NCBI GenBank assembly: GCA_937891735.1
Contig: CALAGR010000511.1
Coordinates: 1 to 36,428 of the forward strand
Reading direction: 5' to 3'
Source: an uncultured Pseudomonadota bacterium
Lineage (GTDB): Bacteria; Myxococcota_A; UBA796; UBA9615
Length of the DNA stretch: 36,428 nucleotides
In this document: positions 7,616 through 16,141 of the stretch, piece after piece
Layout of the letters: each line of letters begins with the position of its first letter
Position numbering within the stretch: position 1 is the stretch's first letter
The notes under the pieces: generated by a model
What the model was told of the DNA's origin: nothing
What the model saw: the letters and a program-made list of their open reading frames with translations, nothing else
Database searches by the model: none
Translations under genes and position numbers: made by a program

Positions 7616-10600
7616 ATGGCTCCCCCCTCCCAGGACTCCGGCCTTCCGTACGCGCCGCGCGGACGGATCGGCCCCTACGACATCCAGGGACTGCTCGGTC
7701 AGGGCGGCATGGCGGCGGTGTACCTCGCCACGGACAGCCGGGACGGCCGCCAGGTGGCGGTCAAGGTCCTGGCCCGCATGCGGCCGTCGTGGGTGCAGCG
7801 CTTCGCCCGCGAGTTCGAGGCGGCGCGCCGGGTGGCCCACCCCAACGTCGTGCGGGTCCTGGAGGCGGGCGAGCACGAAGGCACCGCGTACTTCTCCATG
7901 GAGCGGGTGCAGGGGGTGACGGCGCAGCGCTACGTGCTGGGTCTGCGCGGCGACGACCCGCTGCCCACGCCGCCTCCGATGGAGCACTCGGGGCCCCCGG
8001 TGCCCATCGGTCCGGACCCGGTGCTGCGGGCGCTGCAGGTGGCGGTGCAGCTCACCCGCGCCGTCGCGGCCATCCACCGCGTCGGCCTCGTGCACCGGGA
8101 TCTGAAGCCCGGCAACGTGCTCGTCACCCAGGAGGGCGTGGTCAAGCTGGTGGACTTCGGCGTCGCGAAGTGGCTCGAGGAGCAGAACCAGTTCACCCAG
8201 GTGGGCCACGTGGTGGGCTCGTACTCGTACATGTCGCCCGAGCAGATCACCGGCTCGGAGGTGGACCACCGCGCGGACATGTACGGCATGGGGGTGCTGC
8301 TGTACGAGCTGCTGTACGGGGCTCCCCCGTTCCGCGCCCGACGCCCCCAGGAGTACCTGTGGCTGCACTGCACGGCCGCGCCGGAGCCCCTGGGGCGGCG
8401 CCTGGACGGCGTGCCTGCCCAGCTGGACACGCTGATCCTGCAGATGCTGGCCAAGGAGCCCGCGGACCGGCCAGAGTCCATGGCGATCATCGAGCGCAAG
8501 CTCATCGAGATCCAGGCGGATCGCGAAGGCCGGGCCGCCGGCGCGACCCTGGAGATGGTGACCACGGGGGATGAGCTGCCTTCGGTCCCGGGACCCGACG
8601 CCCTGCATGGAGCCCCCTTCAGCGACGACGGCACCGTGCGCAGCAGCTCCGAGGAGATGCACGAGATCCGGCGCCGGGCCCGCCAGGCCGCCCCGCCCGA
8701 TGGCGAGGAAGACACCGACTCGGACCCCTTCGCGCGGCTCGCCGTGAGCCTGTCGCAGGAGCTCGCCGCGCCGTCCAGCACGACTCCCCTGGTGTCCCCG
8801 CCCACCGCCGAGCAGGAGGCGCTGGGGGCCACCCGCACGGCCACCCTGGTTCAGGCGATCGAGCCGCTGCGTCCGCAGGTGCCCCGCCCCAGCGCGAGCA
8901 GCGCGGCCCTCGCCGCCCTGGTCACGCCGCGGCACGTGGGACGCAAGCCGGAGCTGGAGATCCTGCTGGGGGACCTCAAGGCGTCCCGGGTGGAGGGCGT
9001 CAAGGTCGTGCTCGTCACCGGCGAGGAGGGCACGGGCAAGACCCGGCTGCTGCAGACGCTGCGCGGCCTCGCGTGGGTCAAGGGCGCGCGGGTGGCCATC
9101 GGCCGCTGCCACCCCACCGGCGCGTTCTGCGGGCCCTTTCACGACGTGATGCTGCGCCTCGCGGGGCCGGGGCTGGCGCGCTCGCACTCCGAGCGGATCC
9201 TGGGCTCGGATCGGGAGCTGCTGCAGCACTTCTTCCCGGCCCTGTCCAACCGCGCCGTTCCCCCGGGCGTCAGCGGGGCGTCCATCGCGGGGGCCATGGA
9301 GGACCCCGGACAGCTGTTCCGGGCGGTGGGAGAGACCCTGCGCCGCGCCGCCGCGGACACGCCCCTCGTCATCGGCATCGAGGACGTGCACTGGGCCGAC
9401 GGCGGCACCAATCGGCTGGTGATGGCGCTGCTCAAGCGCCTGGGTCCGCCCAACCCCGCGCGGGTCCTGTTCGTGCTCACCATGCGGCCCAACGAAGCGG
9501 CGGTAGGAGAGCTCGGCCAGTCCCTGCACAGCCACCCGCTGGTGCGGCAGATGGAGCTGCAGCCCCTGTCGATCATCGAGACGAAGGAGCTGATCCACTC
9601 GATCACCGCGGACATCGACATCGAGCCGGACCTGCTCGACCGGCTCGTGAACGCCGCCGAGGGCAACCCGCGGTTCGCCGTGGAGGCCGCCCGGTCCCTC
9701 GTCGAGTCCGGCGGCGTGCCCACCGACGACGAGGTCCCCCGCTCGCTGCGGGCTGCGTTCCAGAGCCGCCTGACGCGGCTCGGCAAGGGGCCCCACGACG
9801 TCGCGCGCTGCGTGGCCCTGCTGGGGGACGAGCCGCCCCTGGCCGTCGTGCAGACCGCATCGGGACTCGACGGGCGGGCCTTCGCGCTGGCCGTCAGCGA
9901 GCTGGAGCGCAAGCGCGTGTGCGTGGTTCGCGTGCAGAAGGGAGAGCCCGAGACGGTCGCGCTGGCCTCGGACACGCTGCGCAAGACGGTGCTGGATGCG
10001 CTGTCGCCTTCCCAGGGCCGCGCGCTGCATCGCCGGGCGGCCGCCGCCTGGCTCAAGGAGGGTCGCGGGGTCGCGGACGTGTCGGCCCAGGCCGCGCGAC
10101 ACCTGTACGCCGCCGGACAGCCCGGGGCGGCCTTCCCCCACGCCCTGGAGGCCGCCTACAAGGCCGGGCAGCAGCTCGACTACGCCGCCGCGCGCCGCTG
10201 GATGGCCCAGATCTCCCAGTCCGCCGACCGTCACCTGGACGCCGTGTCCGACGAGGCGGCCCACCGGTTCCAGATGCTGCGCTTCCGGCTGGCGTTCATG
10301 GACGGCGATCTGGACGAAGCGGAGGAGGCGATCGCCGGCGCGTCCAAGGCGTCGCCGGACCCCCGCTCGCGCCTCGAGACGGGCATCGCCCTGGCCCGGT
10401 TCCATACGCGCACCGGCAACTACCTCGCCGCGGTGCAGGTGAGCCGCCGCGGCCTGCGCGAGGCCCGTCGCACGGAGATGCCCGATCTCGCCGTGCTCTT
10501 CGCGACCCAGGGGGCCCGCGCGGCCCGGCGCTCAGGAGATCTCGAGTCCACCATGGCGTGGCTGTCGGAGGCGGATCAGCTCCTGCTGCGCAACGCCGAG

Positions 10601-11587
10601 CTCGAGCCCCTCGGGGTGCGCGTGGCGTGGACCCGCTCCGCCGCCCTCCTCGAGCTCAAGGAGAGCAAGGACGCCGAGCCCGAGATCCTGCGCGCCATCC
10701 AGCTCGCCCGCCGCACCCACCAGGAGCGCGCCGAGGCGGGGCTGCGCACCAACCTGTCGGTCCTGTACTGGCGGCGGGGGGACATGGCGGGGGCCGTCGC
10801 CCAGGTCGAGCAGGCCCGACGGATCTTCGAGGAACTCGGAGAGCTGGACCAGGTGGCCCTCACGGAGACGAACCTCGCGGAGCTGCGCGTCAGCCAGGGC
10901 CGCCTCGCCGAGGCCCGGGACCTGGCCCGGAGCGCGTGGATCACGAACCGCCGCCTCCGGGACCGGCAAGGCACGATCGTCGCCGCCAGCACGGCCCTGC
11001 ACGTCGCCCGCTCCACCGGGGACACGGTCCTGGGGGCGGAGGTGGTGCGCAGCGTCGGCGACGGACCCACCAGCGGCCGTCCCCTCGAGGCGCAGTGGGC
11101 CGACTACTGGGTCCAGCGCGCGCGGTGGCACCGATCCCAGGACGCCCCCCCCGAGGCCTGGCGCTGCGCGGACCGGGCGGCGGAGGTGATCGGCGACAAG
11201 CCGTCCTTCCGGCAGCTCCAGCTCCGCCTGCTGCGCTCCGAGCTGCTCTGGGATCGTGACGACGCCGACGCCGCAGCGGCGATCCTCGACCAGCTCGTGG
11301 CGGACGCGGAGGCCGACGGCCACCAGCCGCTCATGTGGCAGGGCCGCGTGATGCGCGCCGCGGTGCACGCCCGATCAGGCCGGCGGCCGGATCTGCTGCC
11401 GCCTCCGCCCGCGCTGCTCAAGGACAACGTCGACCTCGCCCTGGCCACTCTGTTCTGGCATGGCGAGGCCACCCACGCCGTCGGTCGGCTCGAGGAGGCG
11501 GCCACCCTGCGGCAGCGGGGCCGGGCGCTGGCCCGGGAGCGGGGCTTCGCCGACTGGCTGGCCAGCTTCGACAGGGCCGTCCGATAG
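7616..11587 (+). CDS. Ser/Thr protein kinase fused to an AAA ATPase and TPR region
   Basis: A 1323-residue signalling protein. Residues 20-290 are a Hanks-type kinase with the glycine loop LGQGGMAAVY, the ATP-binding Lys (VAVK, K50), the catalytic loop HRDLKPGN (H160, D162), DFGVAK (D180) and the APE-equivalent SPEQ (207-210). A low-complexity acidic linker follows. Residues about 435-760 form an AAA/STAND-type ATPase, with Walker A GEEGTGKT (469-476) and Walker B IGIEDVHWAD (D590). The C-terminal 500 residues are Ala/Arg/Leu-rich helical pairs typical of TPRs. No transmembrane helix was found, so it is cytoplasmic. This architecture is known from myxobacterial and other large-genome kinases and resembles MalT/AfsR-type regulators without a DNA-binding domain. 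Substrates are unknown. The FHA-like protein at 31844 is a possible but unlinked reader. Confidence 0.92.
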   Translation: MAPPSQDSGLPYAPRGRIGPYDIQGLLGQGGMAAVYLATDSRDGRQVAVKVLARMRPSWVQRFAREFEAARRVAHPNVVRVLEAGEHEGTAYFSMERVQGVTAQRYVLGLRGDDPLPTPPPMEHSGPPVPIGPDPVLRALQVAVQLTRAVAAIHRVGLVHRDLKPGNVLVTQEGVVKLVDFGVAKWLEEQNQFTQVGHVVGSYSYMSPEQITGSEVDHRADMYGMGVLLYELLYGAPPFRARRPQEYLWLHCTAAPEPLGRRLDGVPAQLDTLILQMLAKEPADRPESMAIIERKLIEIQADREGRAAGATLEMVTTGDELPSVPGPDALHGAPFSDDGTVRSSSEEMHEIRRRARQAAPPDGEEDTDSDPFARLAVSLSQELAAPSSTTPLVSPPTAEQEALGATRTATLVQAIEPLRPQVPRPSASSAALAALVTPRHVGRKPELEILLGDLKASRVEGVKVVLVTGEEGTGKTRLLQTLRGLAWVKGARVAIGRCHPTGAFCGPFHDVMLRLAGPGLARSHSERILGSDRELLQHFFPALSNRAVPPGVSGASIAGAMEDPGQLFRAVGETLRRAAADTPLVIGIEDVHWADGGTNRLVMALLKRLGPPNPARVLFVLTMRPNEAAVGELGQSLHSHPLVRQMELQPLSIIETKELIHSITADIDIEPDLLDRLVNAAEGNPRFAVEAARSLVESGGVPTDDEVPRSLRAAFQSRLTRLGKGPHDVARCVALLGDEPPLAVVQTASGLDGRAFALAVSELERKRVCVVRVQKGEPETVALASDTLRKTVLDALSPSQGRALHRRAAAAWLKEGRGVADVSAQAARHLYAAGQPGAAFPHALEAAYKAGQQLDYAAARRWMAQISQSADRHLDAVSDEAAHRFQMLRFRLAFMDGDLDEAEEAIAGASKASPDPRSRLETGIALARFHTRTGNYLAAVQVSRRGLREARRTEMPDLAVLFATQGARAARRSGDLESTMAWLSEADQLLLRNAELEPLGVRVAWTRSAALLELKESKDAEPEILRAIQLARRTHQERAEAGLRTNLSVLYWRRGDMAGAVAQVEQARRIFEELGELDQVALTETNLAELRVSQGRLAEARDLARSAWITNRRLRDRQGTIVAASTALHVARSTGDTVLGAEVVRSVGDGPTSGRPLEAQWADYWVQRARWHRSQDAPPEAWRCADRAAEVIGDKPSFRQLQLRLLRSELLWDRDDADAAAAILDQLVADAEADGHQPLMWQGRVMRAAVHARSGRRPDLLPPPPALLKDNVDLALATLFWHGEATHAVGRLEEAATLRQRGRALARERGFADWLASFDRAVR

Positions 11588-11594
11588 CGGCGGG

Positions 11595-11617
11595 GGGGGC
11601 GGAGGCTCAGAGCCCCC
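11595..11617. terminator. Weak candidate bidirectional terminator
   Basis: GGGGGC (11595-11600) can pair with GCCCCC (11612-11617), and inside it GGCT-CAG-AGCC (11604-11614) is a perfect small hairpin. It lies between the convergent kinase and hydrolase genes and overlaps the hydrolase stop codon. No T-tract follows on either strand, so an intrinsic terminator is doubtful. Confidence 0.25.
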
Positions 11618-12392
11618 AGACCTCGGAGAACCAGCTCGCCAGGCGCTGACGGACCTGCTCGTCCTGCGCGATGAGCGCTGCGCCGTGGGCGGACGTGCCG
11701 GGCACGAGCATCGCCTCGCGGTGGCCGCCGGTGATCGCCTCCAGCGCAACCGCCTCCCCGGCCTGGATCGTCTCGTCGGCGCCGGCCACGTACAGCCCGT
11801 CCCGCAGCGTCAGGCTCGTGTCCGCGGCCAGGACCTCGGCTCGGTCCAGGCGGGCGGACACGGTCGCGATGGCCATGGCCCCCCAGGGTGAGGCCTGCCC
11901 CCCGTGGGTCTTCTGGTTGGCGACGATCGCCATGTTGCCGCCCACCGAGAGGCCCAGGACCCCGATCAGATCGTCGGACACGTCGAAGTTCTGGGCCTCC
12001 AGGTACTCCAGACCCGCCACCACGTCGTGGGCCAGCTGGTCCGGATCCGACGGCAGGGCCTGGATGTTCACCGAGGCGTCGTCGGACGCCCCGTGGCTCC
12101 GGAAGTCGATGGCCAGCAGCGTGTAGCCGGCGGCGTGCAGGTCGTCCCAGATCGGGTCGAAGTCGGCGCGATCCCCCTCGAACTGGTGCAGCAGCAGCAG
12201 CCCCGGCCCCCGGTCAGCGCCCACCGCGGCCTGGTAGGTGCCCGCCAGGCTCAGGCCATCGTCCGTGGCGAGGGTGACCTCGACAGGCGCGGTGGGCGTC
12301 GCCGGCTCCGGGTCGTCGGTCAGGGATCCGCTGCCGTCGCAGCCTGCGAAGAGGCCGGCGATCAGGAGAAGGAGGAGGGGGAGGTCGCGCAT
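11607..12392 (-). CDS. Alpha/beta-hydrolase lipoprotein (dienelactone-hydrolase-like)
   Basis: A 261-residue exported hydrolase. The signal peptide ends in FAGC (Cys 18). The fold shows a GLLLLHQFEG strand-turn (oxyanion-hole region) at about residues 64-73, the nucleophile elbow GLSVG (S149), a likely acid in AGADE (D206) and the catalytic His in TSAHG (H236), so the triad looks complete. Between strands it carries DFRSHGASD, common in hydrolases of this group. The substrate is unknown. An ATG six codons upstream is in frame, but the signal peptide, and CAGGCT six bases before the ATG at 12392, favour the shorter start. It is convergent with the kinase gene and divergent from the VIT/vWA gene. 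Confidence 0.85.
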   Translation of the reverse strand: MRDLPLLLLLIAGLFAGCDGSGSLTDDPEPATPTAPVEVTLATDDGLSLAGTYQAAVGADRGPGLLLLHQFEGDRADFDPIWDDLHAAGYTLLAIDFRSHGASDDASVNIQALPSDPDQLAHDVVAGLEYLEAQNFDVSDDLIGVLGLSVGGNMAIVANQKTHGGQASPWGAMAIATVSARLDRAEVLAADTSLTLRDGLYVAGADETIQAGEAVALEAITGGHREAMLVPGTSAHGAALIAQDEQVRQRLASWFSEVWGL

Positions 12393-12404
12393 GGACAGAG
12401 CCTG
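12393..12404 (-). promoter_or_regulatory. Candidate leaderless promoter of the hydrolase gene
   Basis: The minus-strand order is CAGGCT-CTGTCC-ATG. The hexamer differs from TANNNT at its first base but has the six-base spacing seen before other unit-leading genes here. Confidence 0.3.
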
Positions 12405-12472
12405 CCACATCGCCGGGAACCCGCCCCGGGCCCTGCGGTCCCAGACTGCACGCCCGGGGATGGGAACCCCTC

Positions 12473-15052
12473 TTGACCAGCCGCCACCTGCCCCTCGCCG
12501 CCGGCCTCTTGTTCGCCAGCGCGTTCTTCCTCACCTGGTGCGCTCCCGCGTTGAACGGCGACGACGACGTCGCACCCGCTGATCCCCCGGGGATCGCCGG
12601 CCTCGCGACCAGCGCCCCGCCCCCCGCCACCCCTCGCTCGGCCGGGATCCCTCCCGAGTGGAACGAGCTCGCCCCCGCCGCCCTGGTGGAGGCGTGCGCG
12701 ACGCCGGGGCAGGGCGAGGTGCTGACCTGGACCGACGGCGCGGCCTGGTCGCTGCCGCTGCTGAGCACCGACGTGGACGTGGTGATCTCCGGGATGGTGG
12801 CTGATATCACCGTGGTCCAGGCCTTCGCCAACCCCTTCGAGGAGGCCATCGAGGCCGTCTACCTGTTTCCCCTGCCCGACGACGCGGCCGTGGACGGCAT
12901 GACCCTGCGCATCGGGGATCGCGTCATCGAGGGCACGATTCACGAGCGCGAGGAGGCCGCCGCCATCTACGAGCAGGCGAAGTCCGAGGGCCGCGTGGCG
13001 AGCCGGATCGACCAGGAGCGTCCCAACATCTTCAAGCAGTCGGTGGCCAACCTCATGCCCGGCGCCGTCGTCGAGGTCTCCATCCACGTCGTGCAGCCCC
13101 TGATCTACGACGCCGACGGCTACAGCTGGGCCTTCCCCCTGGTGGTGGGGCCGCGCTACGTGCCCGCGGACGACGACCCCAACCCCCGCGCCGGCGATCT
13201 GGCCGATCTGCCCGCCGCCCGCGCCGCGCTGGATGCGCCCTACAGCCCGACCCGGACGGGGAACGACGTCAACGTGCGCGTGTCCCTCGACGCGGGGGTG
13301 CCGATCCGCGACGTGCGCTCCCCCTCCCACGATCTGCACGTCTCCGAGCCGAGCCCCAGCCGCGCCGAGGTGAGCCTGGCGACCCACGACCGGATCCCCA
13401 ACAAGGACTTCGTCCTGCGCTGGACCGTCGCCGGCGGCGCCCCCGAGGTGGCCGTGCTGGCCGACGCCCACGACGGACAGGGCGTCTTCATGCTCATGAT
13501 CCAGCCCCCCGCGGACGCCGCAGTGACCCCCGAGACGGTCATCCCCAAGGAGATGGTGTTCGTCGTGGACACGTCCTGCTCCATGTCCGGCTTCCCCCTG
13601 GACAAGGCCAAGGACGCCATGCGCTTCGCCATCGACGGGATGAACCCCGACGACCGCTTCCTGGTCATGGACTTCAACGACACCGTCAGCTCACTGGCGC
13701 CGCGCCCGCTGTCCAACACCGCCGCCAACCGCCGGCGGGGCCGAAGCTACGTCGACGGGTTCTCCGGCAGCGGCGGCACCCGCATGCTCGACGGGATCGA
13801 AGCGTCCCTGGACCTCCCCGCCGACCCCGCGCTGCTGCGCACGGTGCTGTTCCTGACCGATGGCTACATCGGCAACGAGGCGGACATCCTGGCGTCCATC
13901 GAGCAGCGGTTGGGGGCGCGCACCCGGCTCTTCAGCCTCGGGATCGGCAGCTCCGTCAACCGCTACCTGCTCGACCGCATGGCCAAGGTGGGTCGTGGGA
14001 GCGTGGACGTGGTGCTGCACGCCGAGGACGCGGACGCCTCCCTGAGGCGCTTCTACGACCGGATCCGCAACCCGATCCTGAGCGATCTGTCCGTCGAGGT
14101 GGTGGGGGTGAAGGTGATGGATCTGACCCCCGACCCCCTGCCCGACCTGTTCACGGGCCAGCCCATCGTGCTCTTCGGCCGCTACGAGGGCGGGGGCGTC
14201 GCGACGGTCACGGTGACCGGGCTCACCGCCGCCGGCCCCTTCGAGCAGGTGGTGCAGGTGGCGCTGCCCTCCAACGCCCAGGACCACCCGGGGATCGGCT
14301 CGCTGTGGGCGCGCAAGACCATCGAGGACCTCGAGCTGCGCAACCACGGCGGCGACAACGAGGCCCTGACCGACGAGATGACCGACCTCGCGCTGACCCA
14401 CGGCCTCGTCACGCGGCGCACGTCCTTCGTGGCCGTGGACACGGTCATCAGCAACCCCTCCGGGGAGAGCCGGCGTCAGGACGTGCCCCTGGAGACCCCC
14501 GAGGGCGTCGATCTGGAGGCCGCGTCGTGCGGCGTGTTCGGCAGCGGGTCCGGCGCGTCGAGCTTCGGCAGCGGCAGCGGGAGCGGCGGCTACGGATACG
14601 GCGCGGGCGGTCTCGGCATGACCGGCATGGGCTCCGGCGGAGGGGGCTCCGCGATGGGGCTCGGCGGCGGGATGCTGGGCACCAAGGGTCGCAGCGGCGG
14701 GGGCTTTTACGGCAAGTCGGCGCCCGCCCCGGCGTCAGCCGCCCCCCGAGTCACCGGGTCGGTCGACAAGTCGGTGATCGACCGGGTGATCCGACGGCAC
14801 CTCAACCAGGTGCGGTACTGCTACGAAAAGGAGCTGCAGCTGCGCCCCGACACCGCCGGGAAGGTGGTGGTGAAGTTCACCATCGAGGCGGACGGCACCG
14901 TGTCGGAGGCGACGATCAGCTCGTCCACCCTGGGCAGCCCCACCGTCGAAGGGTGCGTGCGCGGTCGCTTCCTGCGCATGCAGTTCCCGAGTCCCGCGGG
15001 GGGCGGGTCCGTGGTGGTCAACTACCCGCTGGTGTTCACACGCCCCGACTAG
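12473..15052 (+). CDS. VIT and vWA domain protein with AgmX/PglI-like C-terminus
   Basis: An 859-residue exported protein. The N-terminal hydrophobic segment (residues 5-22) ends in LTWC, a poor lipobox, so it may be a plain signal or anchor. Residues about 95-215 form a VIT domain (AVYLFPLPDDAAV, then the AAAIYEQAKSEGRVA segment). Residues 360-540 are a vWA domain with an intact MIDAS: DTSCS (D366, S368, S370), GGTR (T436) and TDGY (D463). A Gly/Ser-rich linker spans 688-747. Residues 764-857 match the C-terminal domain of AgmX/PglI-type proteins, a TonB-C-like fold with two Cys residues (C783, C828) likely disulfide-bonded. It probably binds a ligand in a metal-dependent way at the envelope. 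The start must be the TTG at 12473, since no in-frame ATG precedes the VIT domain. The stop is shared tail-to-tail with the next gene. Confidence 0.88.
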   Translation: MTSRHLPLAAGLLFASAFFLTWCAPALNGDDDVAPADPPGIAGLATSAPPPATPRSAGIPPEWNELAPAALVEACATPGQGEVLTWTDGAAWSLPLLSTDVDVVISGMVADITVVQAFANPFEEAIEAVYLFPLPDDAAVDGMTLRIGDRVIEGTIHEREEAAAIYEQAKSEGRVASRIDQERPNIFKQSVANLMPGAVVEVSIHVVQPLIYDADGYSWAFPLVVGPRYVPADDDPNPRAGDLADLPAARAALDAPYSPTRTGNDVNVRVSLDAGVPIRDVRSPSHDLHVSEPSPSRAEVSLATHDRIPNKDFVLRWTVAGGAPEVAVLADAHDGQGVFMLMIQPPADAAVTPETVIPKEMVFVVDTSCSMSGFPLDKAKDAMRFAIDGMNPDDRFLVMDFNDTVSSLAPRPLSNTAANRRRGRSYVDGFSGSGGTRMLDGIEASLDLPADPALLRTVLFLTDGYIGNEADILASIEQRLGARTRLFSLGIGSSVNRYLLDRMAKVGRGSVDVVLHAEDADASLRRFYDRIRNPILSDLSVEVVGVKVMDLTPDPLPDLFTGQPIVLFGRYEGGGVATVTVTGLTAAGPFEQVVQVALPSNAQDHPGIGSLWARKTIEDLELRNHGGDNEALTDEMTDLALTHGLVTRRTSFVAVDTVISNPSGESRRQDVPLETPEGVDLEAASCGVFGSGSGASSFGSGSGSGGYGYGAGGLGMTGMGSGGGGSAMGLGGGMLGTKGRSGGGFYGKSAPAPASAAPRVTGSVDKSVIDRVIRRHLNQVRYCYEKELQLRPDTAGKVVVKFTIEADGTVSEATISSSTLGSPTVEGCVRGRFLRMQFPSPAGGGSVVVNYPLVFTRPD

Positions 15053-16131
15053 GAGCCCGGGTCTGCGTCGTCCGGGCGCCCGCTGCGCATCATGACCTCG
15101 CGCAGCAGGTCCCGGGCGACCTGCCCCGCCCCCAGATCCACGGCCCGACGCGCCGCAATATCCGCCATGTCCAGCTTCCTGGTCTCCAGCGCGCAGCGAG
15201 CGAGGCCCACCTGGAACGTCGGCTCGGTCGGGTCCCTGTCCGCGAGGACCTCGTACACGGCGCGCCCGTCGATGAACTGCCGCTCCCGCACCAGCATCGG
15301 CCCGATCCGGATCCGCTCGGCCACGCCCAGCGTCTCGGGCAGCTGATCGAGCAGGGCGAGCACGGAGTCCGCCGCGCCCCTGCGGTCGCCGTTGGCCCGC
15401 AGCCACCGCGACCGGGTGCGCAGGATCTCGGGATCGTCCGGGTCCTCGCTCATGAGCGCGATGAGCGCAAACCGGGCGCGGTCCAGGTGCCCCAGGGCGA
15501 TCTGGGCCCGGATCGCCATGACCTGCGCGGGGCGGCTGCGCGGCACCGCCGCCGTGCCCTCGTTCGCCCAGCGCGCCACCTGCAACGCTCCGTCCCGCCA
15601 GTACCGGTGCTCGTGTTCCCTGCTGCGGATCCAGATCGCCCGCGCGAAGCCCGCGCACACGGCGTCCCGCGCCGCACCCTGGCCTCGAGCCACGCGCAGG
15701 TGCAACAGGGCCTGCCGAGCCACCGCGTCGGTGGCCGGCCCCCCCGCGCCGCCCAGGGCCGCGAGCTCCGCCATGGCCTCGGCGTGATCGAGCAGCTCCA
15801 AGGCCGCCCCCAGCTCGGCCTGCCCCTTGCTGGCGTCGGGCCAGGCCCCCGGATCGTCGGTGTCGGCCGCGTCCACCGCGTCCAGGAAGTCCATGAAGCC
15901 CTCCCGGAGGGCCAGCTGGTCCTCGCCCCACGGGACCGGGGCACAGCGCGGGTCGATGCTCGGGCCCACGGCCTCGATGGCGGCCAGGCTCACCGGTCGC
16001 TCGGGCCGGCCGAACGCGTCGCGCACGGGCTCCTTGCCGCGCTCCTGCAGGTCGGTCATCAGCTTGGGCCAGAACCACACCCCCAGCCCCACGCCCGCCA
16101 CGAGCAGCAACAATCCCAGGACCCAGATCAC
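15049..16131 (-). CDS. Membrane-anchored helical-repeat (TPR-like) protein
   Basis: A 360-residue protein with one N-terminal transmembrane helix (residues 2-20, ending in WFWPK) and a soluble region made of paired Ala/Leu/Arg-rich helices. The C-terminal half, from about residue 200, reads as degenerate TPRs, e.g. segments around ALGHLDRARFALIALMSEDP and PTFQVGLARCALETRKLDMA. It probably acts as a periplasmic or cytoplasmic scaffold; no enzyme motif is seen. The start is GTG at 16131 with GGAGG four bases upstream. The gene follows the CoA-transferase by ten bases, so the two form an operon. Its TAG stop and that of the VIT/vWA gene lie within the same palindromic CTAG at 15049-15052. Confidence 0.75.
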   Translation of the reverse strand: MIWVLGLLLLVAGVGLGVWFWPKLMTDLQERGKEPVRDAFGRPERPVSLAAIEAVGPSIDPRCAPVPWGEDQLALREGFMDFLDAVDAADTDDPGAWPDASKGQAELGAALELLDHAEAMAELAALGGAGGPATDAVARQALLHLRVARGQGAARDAVCAGFARAIWIRSREHEHRYWRDGALQVARWANEGTAAVPRSRPAQVMAIRAQIALGHLDRARFALIALMSEDPDDPEILRTRSRWLRANGDRRGAADSVLALLDQLPETLGVAERIRIGPMLVRERQFIDGRAVYEVLADRDPTEPTFQVGLARCALETRKLDMADIAARRAVDLGAGQVARDLLREVMMRSGRPDDADPGS

Positions 16132-16141
16132 CGCGCCTCCC

